From Bacilli bacterium (GTDB lineage: Bacteria; Bacillota_I; Bacilli_A; RF39; UBA660), in NCBI GenBank assembly GCA_022795155.1, contig JAAWGF010000013.1, forward strand, positions 1 through 42,316: 42,316 bases of DNA, read 5' to 3'. The translations under genes and the position numbers were made by a program. Positions 15,938 to 26,383 of this stretch are shown one piece after another (position 1 is the stretch's first letter; each line of letters starts with the position of its first letter). Under the pieces are notes generated by a model. It worked only from the letters and a program-made list of their open reading frames with translations, was not told where the DNA came from and searched no databases.

Positions 15938-16903
15938 ATGAATTTAGATGATATAAAGATTGATAAGGAATTAAAGATTATTTTTATGGGGACACCAACT
16001 TTTAGTGTACCAATTTTAGAAGCTTTAATTAAAGATTATAAAGTTAGAGCGGTCGTAACACAACCTGATAAGGAAGTTGGTCGTGGTGGCAATGTTTCTT
16101 TTTCACCTATAAAGAAAGTTGCAATGGCTAATACTATTTTAACTCTTCAGCCTGATCATATTCGTGATGCTGTAGATGAAATTTTAGCCCTTGAACCCGA
16201 TTTAATTGTTACATGTGCATATGGTCAAATTTTACCTAGAGCTATTTTAGATTATCCAAGGTATGGTTGCATAAATGTTCATGCATCACTTTTGCCTAAA
16301 TATAGAGGTGGGGCGCCTATTCATCGGGCTATTATGGCTGGTGCTAAAAAAACAGGTATTACGATTATGTATATGAATCTTAGGATGGATGAGGGAGATA
16401 TTATTAGTCAATCTGAAATAGAAGTTTCGGAAACAGAAACCGCCTCCTCTTTACATGATAAATTATCTATTTTGGGGGCTAAATTATTAATAGAAACTCT
16501 ACCAAGTATTTTGGCCGGAACTAATAATAGAATACCGCAAGATTCTTCAAAAGCTACTTATGGTTTTATTATTAAAAGAGAAGATGAAAAAATTGATTTT
16601 GGAAAAACAAAAAAAGAAGTTTACAATCAAATTAGAGGTTTAAACTCTTGGCCAGGTAGCTATTGCATGTGTGATGGGAAAATTTTAAAGGTTTGGGAAA
16701 GTTATATAACGGAAAATTATTTTCCTAATAAGTTTAATGGTGAAATAACTAATATCTATAAAGATGGCTTTGGCGTTAAAGTTGAAAATGGGGAGGTTGT
16801 GTTTACCATTGTACAACCAGAAGGGAAACCTAAAATGCATGCTACTGATTTTATTAATGGATTAGCTAATAAAGGAAAAGTAATTGGAAAAGTATTAGAG
16901 TAG
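15938..16903 (+). CDS. fmt: Methionyl-tRNA formyltransferase
   Basis: Formylates initiator Met-tRNA with 10-formyl-tetrahydrofolate. 321 aa. N-terminal hydrolase-like fold 'IIFMGTPTFSVPILEAL', 'VTQPDKEVGRGG'. Catalytic Asn/His in 'INVHASLLPKYRGGAPI' (about 112-125) and Asp in 'MNLRMDEGDIIS'. The C-terminal tRNA-binding domain has 'IRGLNSWPGSY'. Start by AGAAGGTGAA. No peptide deformylase gene is adjacent. Confidence 0.95.
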   Translation: MNLDDIKIDKELKIIFMGTPTFSVPILEALIKDYKVRAVVTQPDKEVGRGGNVSFSPIKKVAMANTILTLQPDHIRDAVDEILALEPDLIVTCAYGQILPRAILDYPRYGCINVHASLLPKYRGGAPIHRAIMAGAKKTGITIMYMNLRMDEGDIISQSEIEVSETETASSLHDKLSILGAKLLIETLPSILAGTNNRIPQDSSKATYGFIIKREDEKIDFGKTKKEVYNQIRGLNSWPGSYCMCDGKILKVWESYITENYFPNKFNGEITNIYKDGFGVKVENGEVVFTIVQPEGKPKMHATDFINGLANKGKVIGKVLE

Positions 16904-16910
16904 GTGTTAT

Positions 16911-17573
16911 ATGGCTGAAAATGAAGAATCTAAGTTGAAAGTTTATTTTAGAAAATTTAAAAAATTATGGGGTGACAAACGTTATAAGTCGATATTTATT
17001 TTGTTATTATATTTTCTTTTTTTTATTATTTTGTTTGCATTTTTAAATTTAAATAAAAATGTTATTGATACTAATTATAAAAAAACTATTAATTTTGAAA
17101 GTTATGATATATATGATTTTTCAGTTAATATTAGTATAAATGGATATATTTATGATATTCAAGGTAAGCGTTATAAAAATAAATACGATTTTATTTATGG
17201 TGAACAGCAATTTAACTTATCATTTGAAGATATTCTTAAAAGTGATTTTGATTCAAATATTATAAATTTATTTAGATATACTCCTGATTTAATTAATAAT
17301 ATGCTTGAAAATTCTATATTGGTATCAGAGAAAAAAATTATAGCTGATAATACAATTGTTAAAGAATATTCATTAGATATAGAAAAATATTTACAAATAT
17401 TAGATTATAGTTTATTAAGTTATAATTTAAATGATAAAATAGTAATTACAGTTAATGAATTAGATAAAGAAATTACAAAGGTTGAACTTAATTTAAGCAA
17501 TTTTTATAAAAATTTAGAGGAAAATTATCAAGAATATAAAATAACAATTAATTATAGTAATTTGAATAATTAA
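16911..17573 (+). CDS. Hypothetical single-pass membrane protein
   Basis: 220 aa, unrecognised. A positive N-terminus (residues 1-26) is followed by one strong helix (about 28-47), then a 170-residue Asn/Ile/Tyr-rich, beta-prone extracellular part without cysteines or enzyme motifs. It starts 8 bases after fmt, in the same operon. The topology suggests an anchored surface or periplasm-side protein. Confidence 0.7.
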   Translation: MAENEESKLKVYFRKFKKLWGDKRYKSIFILLLYFLFFIILFAFLNLNKNVIDTNYKKTINFESYDIYDFSVNISINGYIYDIQGKRYKNKYDFIYGEQQFNLSFEDILKSDFDSNIINLFRYTPDLINNMLENSILVSEKKIIADNTIVKEYSLDIEKYLQILDYSLLSYNLNDKIVITVNELDKEITKVELNLSNFYKNLEENYQEYKITINYSNLNN

Positions 17574-17601
17574 ATTTTAATATAAATAAAGAGGTGGTAG
17601 T

Positions 17602-17904
17602 ATGGATTTAGCAATTTTAATCGTTTTAATGGCAGTTGTAATATTTTTCTTTAAAAGATTTGATAGTTTTATATATTTTGTAGCCGTTGTAGATATATTT
17701 TTACGAATTTTGACATTTATAAAAGTGCATGTTTCGGTACCAGAATTACAGGCTTTGATTGGCAGATATTTTCCAGAGTCGGTACCAGCAATTATAAATA
17801 AGTATACAAATGGTATTGTAAATACGATATTTATTTGGGTATATGCGGTTATATTTATGATATTTTTGTTTTATACAGTTAGAATCTTTTTAAGGAAAAA
17901 GTAG
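17602..17904 (+). CDS. Hypothetical small membrane protein
   Basis: 100 aa with helices at about 3-16, 20-42 and 72-95, ending in basic residues (FLRKK). Strong RBS AGAGGTGG. Last gene of the priA-fmt run, followed by a terminator. No family recognised. Confidence 0.7.
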   Translation: MDLAILIVLMAVVIFFFKRFDSFIYFVAVVDIFLRILTFIKVHVSVPELQALIGRYFPESVPAIINKYTNGIVNTIFIWVYAVIFMIFLFYTVRIFLRKK

Positions 17905-17927
17905 AAATTTTACTTTAAAAAAATTAT

Positions 17928-17955
17928 GGAATTGCAAATGATTGCAGTTCCTTTT
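17928..17955 (+). terminator. Intrinsic terminator of the priA-fmt operon
   Basis: Stem 17928-17937 with 17942-17951 (one G-T pair), ATGA loop, short T run. Confidence 0.65.
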
Positions 17956-17991
17956 GCTTATAAAAGGATGTATTTATATAGAAAAATATCA

Positions 17992-18000
17992 TGTTATAAT
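17992..18000 (+). promoter_or_regulatory. Extended -10 promoter before the HipA-like gene
   Basis: TGtTATAAT at 17992-18000, 25 bases before the start codon; no good -35 match. Confidence 0.5.
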
Positions 18001-18024
18001 AATTGAATTCTAAATAGGTGTCTT

Positions 18025-18801
18025 ATGATATTAAATAGCTCGAGTAAAGTAATTTGTATTCAAAGTATTGGCATTTCAGAAAAAGATGCTGATAAAATTT
18101 ATATACCCAGGAGAATTTTAGCTGAGGAACAGCGATTATCTTTAGATAAACTCGTAATGGTAAATGATGAAATTTATTATATTAAATATGATAATATTAT
18201 AAATGAGTTGATTGGGAGTTTTCTTGCTAAAAAGATTAATTTATATAGTGTTGACTATCAAATTGGTATATTTAATAATAAAGATTATGAGTATTTTTAT
18301 CCAAATGATTACTCAAAATTCAAGATAAATCCATCTAGCATAATATGTCAAAATCCAATTACTTATATGTATTGTTTTAAAAGTAAACTAAAACAATTTG
18401 ATTGCAATTTAATAGATGAATTATTAAAATTGATAGCACTAGATTTAAAAATGGGGCAATTGGATAGGTCTGGTTCCAATTTGATGATTAAGAAAAATAT
18501 TAAAACGGAAGTTGTAGATTTCGCTCCAATTTATGATTATAGTAATAGTTATTTTACTATATTGCCATTCGAATATTATATAAATGTCTATCTTTTTATT
18601 AGAAATAATAATTGTAGTTTAAAAAGATTAACAAAAAAGTTTCCTCAGATAATGGAATATATTGATATTTTAAAAAATATTGATATGGAAGAAATATTAA
18701 AATCAATTGAAAAAGAGAAAAATGTAGAACTAGAATATGATGAAAAAGAATATCGTTTAACTTTAGATAAAGAATATACAAAATTATTAAAAGAAATTTA
18801 A
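18025..18801 (+). CDS. HipA-like kinase-fold protein
   Basis: 258 aa, single gene with its own extended -10 promoter. 'MGQLDRSGSNLMI' (Asp147) followed by 'VVDFAPIYDYSNSY' (Asp165/Asp171) resembles the HipA/CtkA catalytic loop (N-x-D-R-H-x-x-N) and the following 'aPlYD' segment. 'ELIGSFLAKKINLYSVDYQIGI' resembles the earlier HipA part. A clear nucleotide P-loop was not found, and the His of DRH is Ser, so activity is uncertain. No HipB-like DNA-binding partner is adjacent, so it is not a standard toxin-antitoxin pair. The call is from motif memory. Confidence 0.5.
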   Translation: MILNSSSKVICIQSIGISEKDADKIYIPRRILAEEQRLSLDKLVMVNDEIYYIKYDNIINELIGSFLAKKINLYSVDYQIGIFNNKDYEYFYPNDYSKFKINPSSIICQNPITYMYCFKSKLKQFDCNLIDELLKLIALDLKMGQLDRSGSNLMIKKNIKTEVVDFAPIYDYSNSYFTILPFEYYINVYLFIRNNNCSLKRLTKKFPQIMEYIDILKNIDMEEILKSIEKEKNVELEYDEKEYRLTLDKEYTKLLKEI

Positions 18802-18883
18802 AATTTAAATATAAAAAACTTTTAATGGAGCAAATGAAATTAATATTATCTTTTTTATTTGCAATAATGTAAAATTTAATTTT

Positions 18884-18910
18884 TTAGCACTCATATATTG
18901 ACAATGCTAA
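18884..18910 (+). promoter_or_regulatory. CIRCE operator 1 (perfect left half)
   Basis: TTAGCACTC at 18884-18892, 9-base spacer, CAATGCTAA at 18902-18910 (7 of 9 against GAGTGCTAA). It covers the -35 of the hrcA promoter, so HrcA binding would block RNA polymerase. Confidence 0.8.
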
Positions 18911-18926
18911 CATATAATAGTATAAT
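18898..18926 (+). promoter_or_regulatory. SigA promoter of the hrcA operon
   Basis: TTGACA (18898-18903), 17-bp spacer, TATAAT (18921-18926). It is embedded between the two CIRCE sites. Confidence 0.85.
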
Positions 18927-18930
18927 GAAA

Positions 18931-18957
18931 ACAGCACTAGAGATTAAAGAGTGCTAA
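18931..18957 (+). promoter_or_regulatory. CIRCE operator 2 (perfect right half)
   Basis: ACAGCACTA (18931-18939, 6 of 9 against TTAGCACTC), 9-base spacer, perfect GAGTGCTAA at 18949-18957. It lies at the expected transcription start and 5' leader, 15 bases before the hrcA start codon. Confidence 0.8.
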
Positions 18958-18972
18958 AAAGTAGGTGATATA

Positions 18973-19983
18973 TTGTTAAGCAATAGACAAATTGAATTGC
19001 TAAAATTAATTGTTGAGGATTATATTAAGACAGCTAGACCAGTAAGCTCAAAGTCACTATGTGAAATTTTAAATTGTTCAAGTGCTACGATTCGAAATGA
19101 AATGAGTGAACTTGAAGAATTAGGGCTTTTAGAAAAGACACATACATCATCAGGAAGAATTCCAGGTGAAAAAGGGTATCGTTATTATGTAGATAATATT
19201 ATGCAACCGAAAGAATTAACTGGCGATGATATGTTAAAATTGCAAACTATATTTAAAAATAATTCTTTAATGATTAGTGATACAATTATTAAAAGTATGG
19301 AGATAATTTCTGATTTAACACATTATACTTCAATTGTATTAGGTACAGCAGCTAGTGAGAATAAAGTAACAAAGGTAGAAGTTGTTCCACTAGATGATTA
19401 TCATTTTATTGGAATTGTTATTACTGATAAAGGGCATGTTGAACACCGAAATATTGTTTTGGAAGAGCAAGTTTCTTTAGATGAAATAAAACAAATGGTT
19501 GAATTAATTAATAAATTAATTGTTGGGACACCAATAAATGAAGTTAGTAGTAAGTTAGAATTTGAAATTAAACCAATTATTCCTCAATATGTTCATCAAC
19601 ATGAAGTTTTATACAATGCATTTTATAATGCTTTTACGGATTTTACCAACAGTCCAAATATCAGTCTTCATAAACCAAGTAATATTTTAATGGAACCAGA
19701 ATTTGATAACATCGATAAGATTCGACAAATTGTTAGTAAGTTTGATGATAAAGATATTATTAGTAGTATTACTGCCGATGATAGTGAAGGTGACGGTAAC
19801 ATTAAAATTTATATTGGTAGTGAAAATGAATTTGATGATGATATGACTGTTATTAAAACTAAATATAAGGCTAATGGTGAAGAAGGAACAATTGCATTGA
19901 TTGGACCTAAAAGGATGGAATATGATCGCGTTATTACTTTACTTAATTATATAATGGAAAATATTGATGAATCAAAAATGTAA
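18973..19983 (+). CDS. hrcA: Heat-inducible transcription repressor HrcA
   Basis: 336 aa. N-terminal winged helix 'LSNRQIELLKLIVEDYI', 'CSSATIRNEMSELEELGLLEKTHTSSGRIPGEKGYRYYVD' is the HrcA signature; the rest is the dimerisation/GAF-like region. It binds CIRCE and represses its own operon until chaperones are titrated. The start is TTG, set by AGGTGATATA just upstream. First gene of hrcA-grpE-dnaK-tldD-pmbA-dnaJ. Confidence 0.96.
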   Translation: MLSNRQIELLKLIVEDYIKTARPVSSKSLCEILNCSSATIRNEMSELEELGLLEKTHTSSGRIPGEKGYRYYVDNIMQPKELTGDDMLKLQTIFKNNSLMISDTIIKSMEIISDLTHYTSIVLGTAASENKVTKVEVVPLDDYHFIGIVITDKGHVEHRNIVLEEQVSLDEIKQMVELINKLIVGTPINEVSSKLEFEIKPIIPQYVHQHEVLYNAFYNAFTDFTNSPNISLHKPSNILMEPEFDNIDKIRQIVSKFDDKDIISSITADDSEGDGNIKIYIGSENEFDDDMTVIKTKYKANGEEGTIALIGPKRMEYDRVITLLNYIMENIDESKM

Positions 19984-19998
19984 ATAAAGGAGGATACG

Positions 19999-20661
19999 AT
20001 GGAAGAAGAAATAAAAGGTGAAGAGTTTAAAGATAAGGAATGTAACTGTAATCATGAGTGCGATTGCGATTCTGAGTGTACTTGCGATGAAACTTTCGAG
20101 TGTCATAACGGAGACAATAATTGCTGTGATTGTGTAGATAGTGAAGAATCTTCTACTGATGGTGGCGGAGAAAAAAAGAATAAAAAGGATAAAAAAGATA
20201 AACATAAAGAAAGAATAAAAGAATTAGAAGAAAAAATAAAGATGCTAGAAGAACAAAATCTTCGTACGAATGCTGAACTAATTAATTATCGAAAAAGGAA
20301 AGATGAAGAAATTAGTCGAATGCTTAAATATTCGAGTGAGGATATCGTAAGAGAAATTTTACCAATTGTTGATAATTTTGAGCGAGCAATTAGTATGGAT
20401 GATGATAATTTAGAAGATGAAGTATCTAAATTTTTATCAGGGTTTAAAATGATTTATTGCAAGTTAGTTTCCATTTTAGAGAAAAATGGCGTTAAAGCTA
20501 TCGATGGAGGTAATAAACCATTTGATCCAACTTACCATCAAGCTGTTATGACAGAACAAAGAGAAGGCGTAGAAGCTGGTATGGTCATTGAAGTTTTACA
20601 AAAAGGATATTTACTTAAAGATAAAGTTATAAGACCAGCAATGGTTAAAGTTAGTGAATAA
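19999..20661 (+). CDS. grpE: GrpE nucleotide exchange factor with a Cys-rich N-terminal extension
   Basis: 220 aa. Residues 60-220 are ordinary GrpE: coiled coil from about 66, 'LRTNAELINYRKRKDEEI', 'LPIVDNFERAI', 'FDPTYHQAVM', 'VIEVLQKGYLLKDKVIRPAMVKVS'. Residues 1-55 are unusual: acidic, with ten cysteines between about 15 and 46 (CNC, CDC, CTC, CHN, CCDC), then a Gly and Lys-rich linker. The usual N-terminal tail of GrpE is acidic but not Cys-rich. The pattern suggests metal binding or redox sensing; this is inference. Strong AAGGAGG start, 15 bases after hrcA. Confidence 0.95.
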   Translation: MEEEIKGEEFKDKECNCNHECDCDSECTCDETFECHNGDNNCCDCVDSEESSTDGGGEKKNKKDKKDKHKERIKELEEKIKMLEEQNLRTNAELINYRKRKDEEISRMLKYSSEDIVREILPIVDNFERAISMDDDNLEDEVSKFLSGFKMIYCKLVSILEKNGVKAIDGGNKPFDPTYHQAVMTEQREGVEAGMVIEVLQKGYLLKDKVIRPAMVKVSE

Positions 20662-22512
<1,851 letters not shown>

Positions 22513-22528
22513 AAAGTGCATATTGTAA

Positions 22529-22556
22529 CTAAAGTTCTAGGAAACTAGAACTTTAG
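22529..22556 (+). other. Stable intergenic hairpin with a GAAA tetraloop between dnaK and tldD
   Basis: A perfect 12-bp stem (22529-22540 with 22545-22556) capped by GAAA lies 16 bases after dnaK and 21 bases before tldD. There is no T tract, so it is not a standard terminator. A processing or mRNA-stabilising element that separates dnaK levels from the genes behind it is more likely. Confidence 0.75.
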
Positions 22557-22577
22557 TACTACTTATAAGGAGAACTA

Positions 22578-23948
22578 ATGAAAAAAGAACTTTTAGAAAC
22601 TGTAGTAAATGATTGTTTAGAAACTGGGGCTGATTTTTCGGAAGTTTTTTATGAAAATTCTAAGACAAAAATCTATAAGTTAATTGATAGTAAGTTGGAA
22701 GATGTAAGTGTGTCTTATTTAAAAGGGGTAGGAATAAGAATTGCTAAAGATAACAATATAGTTTATGGTCATACTAATGACATATCAATGAGTAATATTC
22801 ATAGTTTGATTTCAAATTTGTGTAATAATTTTTCTAATAAAAGAGTTTTACCTAAAATAAATTTAACGACAGCTAATAATATTGAAAATGTGAAATTAGG
22901 GCATGAAAAATTTAACGATAGTGATAAAAAACAAATATTAAAACATATTGATATGATTTCAAGAAATTATGACAAAAGGATTATTCAAGTTGAGGCTTCA
23001 TTATATGAATATGAACAATTTGTCAGTATTGCTAATAGTCAAGCAAAACATATAAGTGATGCTAGATGTTTTACAAGACTTAATATATCTGTAATTGCTA
23101 AAGATAATATAAATCAAGAAAAAAGCATAGAGAGTTTTATATTGGACGAAAATTATAATGATATAGATGGTGTAAATTTGGAAATCGAAGTAAAAAAATT
23201 AGCCGAATCAGCAATCAAAAAACTATCGGCTAAGCCTTGTCCTAGTGGAGAAATGTCAGTAATAATATCTAATGGTTTTGGAGCTGTAATATTTCACGAA
23301 GCTTGTGGTCATGCAATGGAGGCCACAACTGTTGCTGATGGTATTTCAGTATTATCAAATAAATTAGGCGAAAAAATTGCTAGTGATAAAGTTACAATTA
23401 TTGATGATGGAACTATTCCTAATTTATTTGGGACAACTAATATTGATGATGAAGGCAATTTTACACAAAAAAATATTTTAATTGAAAAAGGTATTTTAAA
23501 GGGTTATTTGATTGATGAATTAAATACTCGTAAAATGAAAATGAAAATTACTGGCTCAGGTAGAAGAGAAAATTACCATTATGCTCCAACTTCAAGAATG
23601 AATAATACATATTTAGTTATTGGTGATGATAAAATAGATGATATGATTAAAAGTATAAAATTTGGAATTTATGCTAAATCACTTGGAGGAGGTAGTGTTA
23701 ATCCTATAACAGGTAATTTTAATTTTGCTGTTAATGAAGCATATTTAATTGAAAACGGTCAAATTACTGATATAGTAAAAGGTGGTAGTTTAATAGGAAA
23801 TACCCTAGATATTTTAAATAAGGTTGAAATGGTTAGCGATGATTTAAATTTTAAACCTGGCTTATGTGGTTCAAAAAGTGGCTATGTTCCTGTAACAATT
23901 GGAGAGCCAACAATAAAGGTTTCTAGTATTTTGGTAGGAGGAGAATAA
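22578..23948 (+). CDS. tldD: TldD metalloprotease subunit
   Basis: 456 aa. The zinc motif HExxxH appears as 'FHEACGHAMEATTVADG' (about 240-245). 'LIDELNTRKMKMKITGSGRRENYHYAPTSRMNNTYL' and 'CGSKSGYVPVTIGEPTIKVSSILVGGE' are conserved TldD regions. TldD forms a heterodimer with PmbA/TldE that trims unfolded peptides and matures some peptide products. It lies between dnaK and dnaJ and is separated from pmbA by one base, so it should be under HrcA control. RBS AAGGAGAA. Confidence 0.93.
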   Translation: MKKELLETVVNDCLETGADFSEVFYENSKTKIYKLIDSKLEDVSVSYLKGVGIRIAKDNNIVYGHTNDISMSNIHSLISNLCNNFSNKRVLPKINLTTANNIENVKLGHEKFNDSDKKQILKHIDMISRNYDKRIIQVEASLYEYEQFVSIANSQAKHISDARCFTRLNISVIAKDNINQEKSIESFILDENYNDIDGVNLEIEVKKLAESAIKKLSAKPCPSGEMSVIISNGFGAVIFHEACGHAMEATTVADGISVLSNKLGEKIASDKVTIIDDGTIPNLFGTTNIDDEGNFTQKNILIEKGILKGYLIDELNTRKMKMKITGSGRRENYHYAPTSRMNNTYLVIGDDKIDDMIKSIKFGIYAKSLGGGSVNPITGNFNFAVNEAYLIENGQITDIVKGGSLIGNTLDILNKVEMVSDDLNFKPGLCGSKSGYVPVTIGEPTIKVSSILVGGE

Positions 23949-23949
23949 G

Positions 23950-25221
23950 ATGATTGATAATTTATTAAATTTAGCTGATGAAGAGGGCCTAAATTTAGAA
24001 ATAGCGATTGATGAAGAACAAAATACAGCGATAGAAACTTTTAATGATCAAGTTAATCAATATGAAATTTCAAATGTAACGATATATAAATTGAAAGGCG
24101 TTTATAATGATAAAGTTGTAAGATTAACAACTGAAGACATAAGTAATCCAAAACTATTGATAGATGAATTAATTAATAATTCTAGAATTATAGATAATAT
24201 GGATGAAACGACATTTGCTAAAAATATTGACATAGAAAATGATTATTCTCCAAATGTAGACGATGACTATAATGTGATAATCAATGATTTACTTAATCTA
24301 AATAGCTATAGGTCTAGTTTTCCTAATCTAAATGTTGTAAATATATATTATACGCATAGATATAATAAGCGAAGTATAATAAATAAGAATGTTGAACTTG
24401 TCGATAGTAGCGTTGCTACATATATATATGGGGAATTGGTATGGTCCGAAAATGGAATTAATCAAACAGGTGTTTTTTCTGTTGTAGATAAATGTTATGA
24501 CAATAATAAATTAAAAAATAAAGTTATTGAAACAATTGAAGACATGAGGCAAAAAATAAATTCAGTATCTTGTAAAAGTGGGAAATATAATATAATTTTA
24601 AAAAATCAACAAGTATTTCAAATATTAAAAGCATTTATTTCTATGTTTGATGCAGAAAAGATTGATAACAAATTATCTCCACTTAATGATGAATATAATA
24701 ATAAAATTTTTGCCAATAATTTGACGATTGTTGAAGATCCTTTAAATAAAAAATTAATTGGTAGAAGATTATTTGATGAAGAGGGTAATAAAACATATTA
24801 TAAAGAAATAATTAAAGATGGTAAGTTTATAACAAAATTATATGATAATAGGATGGCCATGAAAGAGAATACTATGCCAACTGGAACTAGTGGTGGTGTT
24901 AGGAATTTCTATATTTTACCTGGTGATAAAAATTTTGATGAGCTTGTTCATGACTTAAATAATGGTATTATAATTGATGATTTGGCAGGATTACATGCAG
25001 GAGCAAATACTTTAAATGGTGATTTGTCATTGCAAGCAGATGGTTATAAAATAGAGAATGGTAAAATAACAAATGCTCTTAAATCGATTATTTTTCAAAC
25101 AAATATAAAAGAATTATTTAAAAATGTGGTGGAAATAGGTAATGATTTAGAGTTTTATAGCGAAATAGGGGGTTCACCATCTATTTTATGTAAAAATATA
25201 ATGATTGTAGGAAAGGAGTAA
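23950..25221 (+). CDS. pmbA: PmbA/TldE, partner of TldD
   Basis: 423 aa. It is a TldD homologue without HExxxH, as expected for the non-catalytic partner. '[21 protein letters not shown]', '[29 protein letters not shown]' and the C-terminal '[19 protein letters not shown]' are characteristic. Start ATG after AGGAGGAGAATAAG, one base behind tldD; five bases before dnaJ. Confidence 0.9.
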   Translation: MIDNLLNLADEEGLNLEIAIDEEQNTAIETFNDQVNQYEISNVTIYKLKGVYNDKVVRLTTEDISNPKLLIDELINNSRIIDNMDETTFAKNIDIENDYSPNVDDDYNVIINDLLNLNSYRSSFPNLNVVNIYYTHRYNKRSIINKNVELVDSSVATYIYGELVWSENGINQTGVFSVVDKCYDNNKLKNKVIETIEDMRQKINSVSCKSGKYNIILKNQQVFQILKAFISMFDAEKIDNKLSPLNDEYNNKIFANNLTIVEDPLNKKLIGRRLFDEEGNKTYYKEIIKDGKFITKLYDNRMAMKENTMPTGTSGGVRNFYILPGDKNFDELVHDLNNGIIIDDLAGLHAGANTLNGDLSLQADGYKIENGKITNALKSIIFQTNIKELFKNVVEIGNDLEFYSEIGGSPSILCKNIMIVGKE

Positions 25222-25226
25222 GATGT

Positions 25227-26330
25227 ATGAATAAAAGAGATTATTATGAAGTGCTTGGCGTTTCAAAGAGTGCTAGTCAAGACGAAATAAAAAGTGCTTT
25301 TCGAAAATTAGCTAAAAAATATCATCCCGATGTTTCAAAAGAACCAGATGCAGCTGAAAAATTTAAGGAAGCACAAGAAGCTTATGCGGTTTTATCAGAT
25401 GATGCGAAAAGACGTCAATATGATCAATTTGGTCATGCTGCTTTTGATAATAATGGTATGGGTGGAGGAGGATTCGATTTCTCAGGTTTTGATTTCTCCG
25501 ATATTTTTAGTGATATATTTGGTTCTGGATTTGGCTTTGGTGGTGGAAGGGGTTCTTCACAGACAAGGAAATCTAAGGGTCGAGATTCAGTGATGCGTAT
25601 AAATTTAACTTTTGAAGAGGCAGTTTTTGGATGTAAAAAAACTTTGAATTTAGATGTTACAGAAGATTGTGATGGTTGCTCGGGTACGGGTGGTCATGGT
25701 GAAAAATCGTGTCCGACTTGTCATGGTAGCGGGCAAGTAACTTCTGAACAAAGAACTTTATTAGGCACATTTATGACAAGAACAACGTGTTCTAATTGTC
25801 AAGGAAAAGGAAAAGTATTTGATGAAAATTGTTCTAAATGCCGTGGAACAGGTCGAATTAGAAAAAATAAAGATATTGAAGTAAAAATCCCAGCTGGTGT
25901 TGATACTGGCAATCAACTTCGTTTAGCTGGTAAAGGTGAAGCTGGTTATAATGGTGGTCCAAATGGCGATTTATATCTAGAATTCAATGTTAAATCCCAT
26001 GCTTTATTTGAAAGAAGTGAAAATGATATTTATCTTACATTACCTTTAACAATTGTGGATGCTGTTTTAGGTTGTAAAAAAGATATCCCAACCCTTTATG
26101 GTAGTGTTAAATTGACAATACCTGATGGTAGTCAAACAGGGGATAAACATCGTTTAAAGGGAAAAGGTGTAGAAGATGTTCAAACTGGTCGAAAGGGAGA
26201 TATGTATGTGGTTATTAAAGTTATCACACCAACTAAATTATCTAAAGATCAAAAGAAATTGTTTGAACAATTATCTAAAACTAATTTAGAAGATAGTAGT
26301 GAATTTAAAAAATATAAAGAATATTTATAA
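25227..26330 (+). CDS. dnaJ: Chaperone DnaJ (Hsp40)
   Basis: 367 aa, type I DnaJ. The J domain '[18 protein letters not shown]' has HPD at about 32-34. The Gly/Phe region 70-110 is followed by four zinc motifs CxxCxGxG ([32 protein letters not shown]) at about 147-210, then the substrate and dimer domains. Stimulates DnaK ATPase. Last gene of the CIRCE operon. RBS AAAGGAGTAAG. Confidence 0.97.
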   Translation: MNKRDYYEVLGVSKSASQDEIKSAFRKLAKKYHPDVSKEPDAAEKFKEAQEAYAVLSDDAKRRQYDQFGHAAFDNNGMGGGGFDFSGFDFSDIFSDIFGSGFGFGGGRGSSQTRKSKGRDSVMRINLTFEEAVFGCKKTLNLDVTEDCDGCSGTGGHGEKSCPTCHGSGQVTSEQRTLLGTFMTRTTCSNCQGKGKVFDENCSKCRGTGRIRKNKDIEVKIPAGVDTGNQLRLAGKGEAGYNGGPNGDLYLEFNVKSHALFERSENDIYLTLPLTIVDAVLGCKKDIPTLYGSVKLTIPDGSQTGDKHRLKGKGVEDVQTGRKGDMYVVIKVITPTKLSKDQKKLFEQLSKTNLEDSSEFKKYKEYL

Positions 26331-26331
26331 G

Positions 26332-26356
26332 ACTATATGTTATATATAGTTTTTTT
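26332..26356 (+). terminator. Intrinsic terminator of the hrcA-dnaJ operon
   Basis: Stem ACTATAT (26332-26338) with ATATAGT (26344-26350), then seven T. Confidence 0.7.
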
Positions 26357-26359
26357 CAT

Positions 26360-26383
26360 AAAAAAAACGCGTATAACACGTTT
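26360..26383 (-). terminator. Intrinsic terminator of the minus-strand transglutaminase-like gene
   Basis: On the minus strand, a 7-bp stem (26377-26383 with 26365-26371, one G-U pair) is followed by a run of T; it begins at the stop codon. Confidence 0.7.

Noticed and set aside
18025-18801. HipBA toxin-antitoxin system
   Set aside because: No antitoxin-like small helix-turn-helix gene lies on either side.
22529-22556. dnaK-tldD hairpin as a terminator
   Set aside because: There is no T tract after the stem, and tldD follows with an RBS and no visible promoter.
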